A stretch of DNA of 44,075 bases. Origin: a virus. Position 1 is the stretch's first letter. Every line of letters begins with the position of its first letter. The notes under the pieces are model-generated. The model ran no database searches and was not told the DNA's origin. It was given only the letters and a program-made list of their open reading frames with translations. The stretch spans positions 1 to 44,075 of the IMG/VR virus record IMGVR_UViG_3300032331_001077; one strand, given 5' to 3'. Below are positions 30,275 to 35,961 of this stretch, piece after piece. The position numbers were made by a program, and so were the translations under genes.

Positions 30275-31162
30275 ATGAGGTTCACACCCAAGCCGTGTGG
30301 GGTCTGCACGGAGATTTTTTCGACCCCCGGTGCCCTCTACGAGCACCGAGAACTGGCCCATCAGTTTCAAGCATTCGCGGACAGCATCCACGAGCCCGGT
30401 GTCCGTCCAGAATTTGCGAAGGGGGCCTCGCTGGAGGCCGTGATTCTCACGGTCACGTCGGATTGGCACCGCTGCAAGGTCCACGGCAAGAGCTACCAGT
30501 ACTACCATCACTTCGCGCAGCACGTTCTCAACGAGCACGTCTGCCACGAGTGCGGCGTGCTCGTTGAGAACTTTGCGCCGCATAACCGGGAGTTTCACCC
30601 GGTCTCCGAGCAATGCCAGCATTGCGGCAATATCTTCCCCTGCGGCGGTCTGGAGCCCCATCTCCAACAGACGCAGTGCGACAAGCTGCGGTGCTTCAAG
30701 TGCAACCTGCGCGTCTCGCACATCTCCGAGGTGGAACACCACCGAGACCACCTGTGTCCGGGCCGGGAGGTGGCCTGCCAAGAGTGTGGTGCCGTGATGC
30801 AAGGCAGGTTCTTGGAGGAACACTACGAGTACCACCGCCGGAAGAGGCAAGAGCGGGCGAGACTAGAGCAGGAGAGGCAAGAGCGGGCGAGGCGGGAGCG
30901 GGAGAGACAAGAGCAGCGAGAGCGGGCGAGGCAGGAGCGGGAGAGGCAAGAGCGAGAGCGGCAAGAGCGGAGAGAGCGGGAGAGACAAGAGTGGGCGGCA
31001 CGAGAGCAGGAGAGGCTCTCACAGGTGCAGACGACGGCCACACAACCCGTGGGCAGGACGGTGCCCTGTCCCTACTGTAAGAAGCTGTTCAAGACGGTGC
31101 AGGGGGCGACGGATCATTTCCGACAGGTGCATCCCAACAAGAACTTCCCGGTGCAGCCGTAG
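30275..31162 (+). CDS. Multi-zinc-finger protein with Arg/Glu coiled coil
   Basis: This 295-residue protein carries about six C2H2/C2HC-type fingers: C8-C11-H24-H29 (a classical finger), C90-C93-H103-H108, C114-C117-H129-C135, C140-C143-H155-H159, C168-C171-H183-H187 and, after a gap, C265-C268-H281-H286. Residues 67-88 (CKVH...HH...H...H) may form another. Between the last two fingers, residues 188-250 are an almost pure Arg/Glu/Gln helix built of RERERQE-type repeats, coded by near-repetitive DNA. Arrays of C2H2 fingers are common in eukaryotes but rare in phages. DNA or RNA binding and self-association are plausible; the target is unknown. Confidence 0.72.
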   Translation: MRFTPKPCGVCTEIFSTPGALYEHRELAHQFQAFADSIHEPGVRPEFAKGASLEAVILTVTSDWHRCKVHGKSYQYYHHFAQHVLNEHVCHECGVLVENFAPHNREFHPVSEQCQHCGNIFPCGGLEPHLQQTQCDKLRCFKCNLRVSHISEVEHHRDHLCPGREVACQECGAVMQGRFLEEHYEYHRRKRQERARLEQERQERARRERERQEQRERARQERERQERERQERRERERQEWAAREQERLSQVQTTATQPVGRTVPCPYCKKLFKTVQGATDHFRQVHPNKNFPVQP

Positions 31163-31266
31163 GCGGGCGCTCGTTGTGGGTGTGGGCGGCTCTCTTCCAC
31201 TACCAGCACTTCGTCGCGCGCGGGGCGTTCACCAAGAAGTGACCCCTGCGAGGGGCGGTTTCTGGT

Positions 31267-31284
31267 CTATGCCCAAGCCGGGGC
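31267..31284 (+). promoter_or_regulatory. CTAT start element of the metallopeptidase gene
   Basis: CTAT starts 18 nt before ATG 31285. ATGCCC (31269-31274) and GGGCAT (31281-31286) form a perfect 6-bp inverted repeat that includes the start codon. No normal Shine-Dalgarno site is present. The preceding 31163-31266 holds a weak CCCCTGCGAGGGG hairpin and a 20-codon open frame (31178-31240) that may be chance. Confidence 0.5.
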
Positions 31285-32418
31285 ATGGCACCCTGCGCTG
31301 TTCGTGTCGCCTCCCGGTTCCTCGCTGCCAAGGAGTGGGGTGACCCCTCGGGGATGATCTCCGACTACCGGGGGGCTCTCACGGCGTTCCAGACCAGCAT
31401 GACTTCTGCCACCAGCGACGCCGCTCTGGCCTTCAGCCGCTACACCTCCGTCGCCTCGACTCCGAGGGAGAAGGAGATGGTGGAGAAGGCGATGGCGAAG
31501 GCGCTCCGTGGGCGTCTCTCCCACACCCTCGCCCCGCTCATCACCGCTGCCCGCCCGCTGGCCGAGTGGGTGGTCCAGACCCGGGAGATTCCCGCTAGCA
31601 AGGCCAAGGCGGTCGAGATGGCGGCGCGTCTCGTCGGAAGCATGGCGCGTTTCCCGCAGGATGTCACCGACTGGTACGAGAAGAACGCCAGCCGTCTGAA
31701 CCTCCTACTGGAAGCTGCCTCGTGGCCGGAACGGTCGGGGGAGGGTGAGGCGGCGGCGCAGGTGGTGACGGTTGGGCCGTTCAAGGTCCACAACACCATT
31801 GGTGCGGACGAGCGTCACTACAAGGAGATCCAAGGACTCGTCGAGAACGCGGTCCGTGCCCTGTCCACCACGCTGGACTTCAAGAAGGTCCTCTACGGGG
31901 ACGTGTACGTCGTCGGGCAACTGCGGCAGTCCAACACCCTCGCTTGGTACAAGGTTCAGTCGGACGACGTGTTCGTTCGATCCCTCGCCAAGAAGGGCGG
32001 CGACGACCTTCACTCTCTCATCCACGAGCTCGGCCACCGCTACTGGTTCCAGTTCGCCACGAACGACCAGAAGCGGAACATCAACATGCTTTTCATGGAC
32101 CTCGGGACGGCCCCGGCTCCCGCCGTGAAGCGCCCCACGGTAGGGGACGAGCTCCCGGTGCCCGTGAGGGGCTCCAAGGGCACCAAGTTCATCATCGTGA
32201 AGGACGACGGGCGGTACTACGAGACGGAACCGACGGGTCGTTTCCCCATCCACGAGGTCCTGCGACTCATCACCGAGAGAGCGAAGGGCACGGAGACGTT
32301 CCCGTCGCAGTACTCGATGACCGACAGCGACGAGTTCTTCGCGGAGTGCTTCGCGTTCTACACGCTGGGTCGGCTCAAGCCAGACCTCGCCCGGAGGTTT
32401 GAGGAAGCCCTGTCGTAG
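31285..32418 (+). CDS. Zinc metallopeptidase with N-terminal RVASRFL motif
   Basis: This 377-residue protein has the zincin motif H247-E248-x-x-H251 (LIHELGHRYWF) and, about 100 residues later, DSDEFFAECFAFY, giving a likely third Glu ligand (E350 or E354), the gluzincin arrangement. Residues 7-13 read RVASRFL, right after the start, as in an N-terminal tag. Residues 20-150 are a helical N-terminal domain (RGALTAFQTSMTSATSDAALAF...) that could be a prodomain or virion anchor. It begins with a CTAT element. A virion-borne or assembly peptidase is possible. It differs from the prohead protease, which is a serine enzyme. Confidence 0.78.
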   Translation: MAPCAVRVASRFLAAKEWGDPSGMISDYRGALTAFQTSMTSATSDAALAFSRYTSVASTPREKEMVEKAMAKALRGRLSHTLAPLITAARPLAEWVVQTREIPASKAKAVEMAARLVGSMARFPQDVTDWYEKNASRLNLLLEAASWPERSGEGEAAAQVVTVGPFKVHNTIGADERHYKEIQGLVENAVRALSTTLDFKKVLYGDVYVVGQLRQSNTLAWYKVQSDDVFVRSLAKKGGDDLHSLIHELGHRYWFQFATNDQKRNINMLFMDLGTAPAPAVKRPTVGDELPVPVRGSKGTKFIIVKDDGRYYETEPTGRFPIHEVLRLITERAKGTETFPSQYSMTDSDEFFAECFAFYTLGRLKPDLARRFEEALS

Positions 32419-32423
32419 GGAGG

Positions 32424-32906
32424 TCAGAAGGGGGAGTCTTCGTCCGGGTCGTAGGGACGCATGGGGAACACCACCACGGCGTCGGTTCCCCGGACGGAGA
32501 ACTTGGGGTTGTCCCCGATGACGTACTCTTCGATGTCGAGGGCCTCGCGAAGCAGGTCCTCGAAATTGTTATGCCCTCGCATCGTCCGTTCCGCGATGGC
32601 CTCTGCCAGATCCCGCACGGTGCCGTTCCAGTTCGGGAAGACGAAGGTGATCGCCGTCGGGGTGTAGTCCACCTCGGGGGTCCCCTTTAGACCGTAGGCG
32701 GTCATGAACTCTTTCGCGAGTGTGAGGGCACCCGGAGGGACTCTCAACGAGGCCCTCCTCGTCGGGGGCTCCAGCACCTCGATGAGCGTGCGGTTTCCCG
32801 TCTGGGCCTCGTACTTGAGCATCTCGTCGGCCAGCTTCTTCACGTCGGTGTGCCGCGCGAGAACCTTGCCGTTGTGGTTCTTGAGGATGTACACGGTGTC
32901 GCTCAT
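32424..32906 (-). CDS. Unknown protein, minus-strand pair
   Basis: This 160-residue protein is given from ATG 32906; the upstream part of the open frame is antisense to its neighbour. Its start overlaps the stop of the upstream minus gene by 1 nt (TGATG). The N-terminus, SDTVYILKNHNGKVLARHTDVKKLADEMLKY, looks like a small alpha/beta domain and the C-terminus is acidic (EYVIGDNPKF...YDPDEDSPF). No motif recognised. It ends 5 bp from the converging peptidase gene, leaving no room for a terminator. Confidence 0.68.
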   Translation of the reverse strand: MSDTVYILKNHNGKVLARHTDVKKLADEMLKYEAQTGNRTLIEVLEPPTRRASLRVPPGALTLAKEFMTAYGLKGTPEVDYTPTAITFVFPNWNGTVRDLAEAIAERTMRGHNNFEDLLREALDIEEYVIGDNPKFSVRGTDAVVVFPMRPYDPDEDSPF

Positions 32907-33214
32907 CACGTCCTCCCGACGATGGCCTTCTTCATGGCGTCGTTCCACTCGCTCCAGATGGCGTCCCGGGAGTCCGAATCGGTGGTCCCGAGATGGGAGT
33001 TCTTGGCGATCAGCCGCTCGATGGCCTTGTAGGTGCTGGCGACGTTCACGGCGGTCATCGCGATCTCGCCGCTGATCTGCTCCGTGACCTCTTCGTGACC
33101 CTCGTAGAGGTTGTAGGGGTTGTCGTCCATCGCCGTCTTGAGCAGGGGCATGAGGTGCGGACGGAGGGACGGGTTCTGGTGAGCCAGTCGAATGAGCTTG
33201 GTGCGGAGGTCCAT
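32906..33214 (-). CDS. Small protein with N-terminal LIRLAH motif
   Basis: This 102-residue minus-strand protein begins MDLRTKLIRLAHQNPSLRPH and continues LMPLLK, nearly the same 25-residue segment as the + strand protein at 38452 (LRTRLIRLAHQ.P.LRPHLLPLLK). The remaining 75 residues differ completely from that protein. The pattern suggests a portable N-terminal helix used as a docking or targeting tag. It is the first gene of a two-gene minus unit. Function of the body (DNPYNLYEGHEEVTEQISGEIA...) unknown. Confidence 0.72.
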   Translation of the reverse strand: MDLRTKLIRLAHQNPSLRPHLMPLLKTAMDDNPYNLYEGHEEVTEQISGEIAMTAVNVASTYKAIERLIAKNSHLGTTDSDSRDAIWSEWNDAMKKAIVGRT

Positions 33215-33257
33215 GTCCCACCACGGTTATAGAGCAATCAATGCAGCGATTCCCGGT

Positions 33258-33275
33258 CTATACGGCTCGGCAGGT
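33258..33275 (+). promoter_or_regulatory. CTAT start element of the membrane protein gene
   Basis: CTAT lies 18 nt before ATG 33276, and ATAC/GTAT (33260-33263 and 33274-33277) pair across the interval. The fixed spacing helped choose ATG 33276 over the longer open frame from 33192, which would overlap the divergent minus-strand gene. Confidence 0.5.
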
Positions 33276-34121
33276 ATGACTCCCTCCAGCAACCGGGTCG
33301 CCACCCGACACCTCATCCGTCTCGCCGCACGGGATGCCTGTCGCACGACCTACCGCACCCGCACGGCGTCCGTGGACCTCACGGAGAGGGTGCTGGTGGC
33401 CGTGGCCGAGGGGGCGTACCTGTCGCACGGCGGGAACGTCCGCGTGGCGAGCCTCGTGTCGAAGCTCGCGGAGCTCGCCAAGGCCCTCAAGCGGTTCCCG
33501 AATCTCTGGGAGAAGTTGAAGGAGCTCCTCGGCATCGAGAGCCTGTCGGCTCTCCCGGGCAAGATCAAGGCGCTCCTCCAAGAAGCCTACGGGGCGCTCC
33601 GCAAGCTCCTCACCAAGGCGTTCGACTCGTGGCCTCTCAAGCTGTTCACCCTGCCCGAGAGCAAGCTGTTCTCGGTCAACAAGCTGCTGGAGGCGCTCAT
33701 GAAGAAGTACCCGCAGTTCGGAAAGTGGCTGGAGTCCAACGTCAAGCCTCGCGTGGACCAGTTCGACAAGTGGCTTCGGCAGTACCTCCCCACGGTCAGC
33801 AAGGTGCTGATGGTGGGCATCTACCTGTGGCTCTGGATGAACACCACGGAGTTTGAGTGGGACATCAAGGGCATCCTTGACGCGGCCACGGGACACCTGT
33901 CTCTCGCAGACCTCTTGGCCGGGTTGCCGGGGACCGTCATCGGCGGGCTCTTGGGGACGTTCAACCTCGGCACGTTCTCTCTCCTCCCCGCCGCCATCGC
34001 CGCACGAGTTCTCTTCCTCCTCGGCAAGCGGTACCTCGTGTGGACGGGCTCCGGGTTCAAGTTCGACGCCGAGGCCCTCAACGCGGACTTCGGCATCGCT
34101 CCCTCGGAAGTCCCGGCCTAG
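33276..34121 (+). CDS. Membrane protein with RVATRHL motif
   Basis: This 281-residue protein starts MTPSSNRVATRHLIRLAARDA, combining the RVA-R motif (residues 7-13) with a LIRLA element. Residues 60-175 are a Leu/Lys-rich amphipathic helical region (LAELAKALKRFPNLWEKLKELL...). The C-terminal third holds at least two hydrophobic segments (VLMVGIYLWLWM; LAGLPGTVIGGLLGTFNLGTFSLLPAAIAARVLFLL). No holin-like shortness: the protein is large. It could be a virion protein that inserts into the host membrane during DNA entry, or an envelope-remodelling factor. Not recognised with certainty. Confidence 0.72.
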   Translation: MTPSSNRVATRHLIRLAARDACRTTYRTRTASVDLTERVLVAVAEGAYLSHGGNVRVASLVSKLAELAKALKRFPNLWEKLKELLGIESLSALPGKIKALLQEAYGALRKLLTKAFDSWPLKLFTLPESKLFSVNKLLEALMKKYPQFGKWLESNVKPRVDQFDKWLRQYLPTVSKVLMVGIYLWLWMNTTEFEWDIKGILDAATGHLSLADLLAGLPGTVIGGLLGTFNLGTFSLLPAAIAARVLFLLGKRYLVWTGSGFKFDAEALNADFGIAPSEVPA

Positions 34122-34136
34122 CCCTCGGTAGCCCCT

Positions 34137-34154
34137 CTATCCCTCTACGGGAGT
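34137..34154 (+). promoter_or_regulatory. CTAT start element of the metacaspase gene
   Basis: CTATCCC starts 18 nt before ATG 34155 and pairs with GGGAGTA next to the ATG (one bulge). The sequence from 34122 to the ATG closely resembles 38419 to ATG 38452, including TCGGT about 15 nt further upstream, so the conserved element may be some 30 bp long. Confidence 0.55.
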
Positions 34155-34961
34155 ATGACGGACCGAGCACTCCTCGTCGGCATCAACAAGTACCCCGGTG
34201 CGCCTCTCAACGGGTGCATCAACGACATCAACGACATGGCGACGTACATCACGTCGGTCTGCAAGTTCGCCCCCACAGCGATCAAGTCGCTGAAGGACAA
34301 GGCTGCGACGACGGCGGCGATCCTGTCCGGGCTCCAATGGCTGGTGACCGGGGCGAAGGTGGGCGACCGCCTGTTCTTCCACTACTCGGGGCACGGCGCA
34401 CAAGTGCCGACGAAGACCCCGGCGGGCGAGGTGGACGGGCTGGACGAGGTGATCTGTCCCGTGGACTTCGATTGGTCCGACAAGCGTCTCATCCGCGACA
34501 AGCAGTTCCGGGCGCTGTTCGCGACCATCCCCACGGGTGTCGAGTTCGTGTGGTTGAGTGACTCGTGTCACTCTGGCGACCTGTCCAAGGGGATGCCCAA
34601 GCCGCACGTCACCCACCGCGTGATGCCCCTCCCCGACGTGAGCCACCCCGTTCACGCTGACCTCGCCAAGGCGCGGGAAGTTCTCCGTACCAAGAAGGCT
34701 GCGGCCCCGGCGGCGTTCAACGGGGCGCTGATCTCGGGCTGCAAGAGCAGCCAGACCAGCGAGGACGCTTACATCAACGGGCGGTACAACGGCGCGTGTA
34801 CCTACTACCTGTTGCAAGAACTCCGCAAGAACCCCAAGGCCAAGCTGACGGACGTGGTGATTCGCATGGATGCTGCGGTCAAGGCGGCGGGCTACGACCA
34901 AGTCCCCGGCTTGGAGGGTTCGGCCACGGTCGAGTCCCGCGCGTTCCTCTCCCTCACCTAG
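34155..34961 (+). CDS. Metacaspase-type cysteine peptidase (caspase fold, C14)
   Basis: This 268-residue protein has the complete p20-like caspase core. ALLVGINKYPGAPLNGCINDI is the first strand-loop, FFHYSGHGAQ carries the catalytic His80, DGLDEVICPVD is the conserved acidic loop and FVWLSDSCHSG carries the catalytic Cys138. This identifies a bacterial-type metacaspase/orthocaspase, which normally cleaves after Arg or Lys and takes part in programmed cell death or proteolytic regulation. There is no extra death-fold or membrane domain. It lies 10 bp upstream of a superoxide dismutase gene and starts with the CTAT element. Target unknown; the Arg-rich RVA-R peptide would suit metacaspase specificity, which is speculation. 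Confidence 0.88.
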   Translation: MTDRALLVGINKYPGAPLNGCINDINDMATYITSVCKFAPTAIKSLKDKAATTAAILSGLQWLVTGAKVGDRLFFHYSGHGAQVPTKTPAGEVDGLDEVICPVDFDWSDKRLIRDKQFRALFATIPTGVEFVWLSDSCHSGDLSKGMPKPHVTHRVMPLPDVSHPVHADLAKAREVLRTKKAAAPAAFNGALISGCKSSQTSEDAYINGRYNGACTYYLLQELRKNPKAKLTDVVIRMDAAVKAAGYDQVPGLEGSATVESRAFLSLT

Positions 34962-34971
34962 AGGCCCCGCG

Positions 34972-35571
34972 ATGACCCCCGGCACGCACAAGCTCCCGCT
35001 CCTGCCCTACGACTACGACGCCCTCGAACCGTGGTTGGGTGAGCAGACGGTGCGCCTGCACCATGACAAGCATCACCAAGCCTACGTCGATGGGCTGAAC
35101 GAGGCCGAGGTGGCGCTTGCCAAGGCGAGGGCAGCGGGTGACACCAAGCTGGTGCCGTACTGGCAGACCCGGCGGGCGTTCAACGAGGGCGGGCACGTCC
35201 TGCACTCGATCTTCTGGCACTGTATGTCGCCCGACGGCGGCGGGCTCCCCCAAGGCTACCTCGCCCGACTCATCGACCGAGACTTCGGCGGGTACAAGCA
35301 GTTCCGGGCCGAGTTCGTCGCCACGGCCAAGGGCATCGAGGGCTCGGGCTGGGCGGTGCTGGTGATGAAGCGCGGGATGCGGGGTGAGTGGCTGGAGATC
35401 GCCCCGGTCCACAACCACGAGAACCGCGCCCTGTGGCAGAGCCAAGTTCTCCTGCCGCTGGACGTGTGGGAGCACGCCTACTACCTCGACCACCAGAACG
35501 ACCGGGAAGGCTGGGCCAACACCTTCCTCGATCACCTCGTGGACTGGGACTACGTCGGCTCCCGTTTGTGA
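34972..35571 (+). CDS. sodA/sodB-like: Iron/manganese superoxide dismutase
   Basis: This 199-residue protein is a full-length Fe/Mn SOD, converting superoxide to oxygen and hydrogen peroxide. The N-terminus KLPLLPYDYDALEPWL is typical. The four metal ligands are present: H30 (LHHDKHHQAYVD), H78 (GGHVLHSIFW), D164 and H168 (LPLDVWEHAYYLDHQ). Gly-Gly before HVLH resembles the Mn type, while His in VHNHENR takes the place of the usual Gln. No signal peptide is seen, so it acts in the cell or virion interior. ATG 34972 is chosen because the family N-terminus begins there. It pairs with the metacaspase in one unit. Confidence 0.93.
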   Translation: MTPGTHKLPLLPYDYDALEPWLGEQTVRLHHDKHHQAYVDGLNEAEVALAKARAAGDTKLVPYWQTRRAFNEGGHVLHSIFWHCMSPDGGGLPQGYLARLIDRDFGGYKQFRAEFVATAKGIEGSGWAVLVMKRGMRGEWLEIAPVHNHENRALWQSQVLLPLDVWEHAYYLDHQNDREGWANTFLDHLVDWDYVGSRL

Positions 35572-35593
35572 CGGGAGCCCCAGCCTTGGACGG

Positions 35594-35833
35594 CTACCCA
35601 GCAGCGAGGATTGCTGCGATGCGGAGGGGTCCCCTCCCCGCCCTCGCAAGGGTGATGGGCGAGGAGGAGTAATCCGGCCCCGCATCACCGAAACGGGCCA
35701 CTACGGACCCTTGGCAGGAGTAGAGGTCGAACACCCGCCCACCGTCCACGACGGTGGTGAGGAGGCGGCACGACTCGCAGTCGTGCGTGAAGGAGGGGGA
35801 GGAGGCGGCGATGCGGTGGGAGGGGGTGGTCAT
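35594..35833 (-). CDS. Small Cys-containing protein, minus strand
   Basis: A 79-residue protein (ATG 35833; an in-frame GTG at 35860 would add nine residues) occupies most of the 390-bp gap between the SOD and vWA genes. It contains FTHDCESCRLLTTV, then DLYSCQ, and a conserved-looking VVARFGDAGPDYSSSPI. I have a general memory of small phage proteins with HDCxxC...DLYxC...RFGxxGxxY patterns, which supports coding. The spaced Cys may bind zinc. Function unknown. Confidence 0.6.
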   Translation of the reverse strand: MTTPSHRIAASSPSFTHDCESCRLLTTVVDGGRVFDLYSCQGSVVARFGDAGPDYSSSPITLARAGRGPLRIAAILAAG

Positions 35834-35916
35834 GCCCTCACTACGGAGCGCCCCCTGCACCTGTAATCAAGAATCGTCCGGGGGCGGTTCCGACCACGCA
35901 GAAGTTCGATTGTCTC

Positions 35917-35942
35917 TTACGCACCGGGGGGTCGGAGCGTAA
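35917..35942 (+). promoter_or_regulatory. Inverted repeat upstream of the vWA gene
   Basis: TTACGC (35917-35922) and GCGTAA (35937-35942) form a 6-bp inverted repeat with a G-rich 14-nt spacer. A normal RBS, AGGAG, follows before ATG 35962. It may be an operator or a leader hairpin. The rest of 35834-35916 shows nothing further that I can support. Confidence 0.35.
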
Positions 35943-35961
35943 TGGGGGGCAGGAGACAACC

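Noticed and set aside
30840-31020. Dense purine-rich direct repeats
   Set aside because: They encode the RERERQE coiled coil of the zinc-finger protein and keep the frame; no array or origin structure is needed to explain them.
31178-31240. Short open frame (about 20 codons) before the metallopeptidase
   Set aside because: Starts at a GTG without a clear RBS and has no recognisable sequence. It could be a remnant but cannot be supported as a gene.
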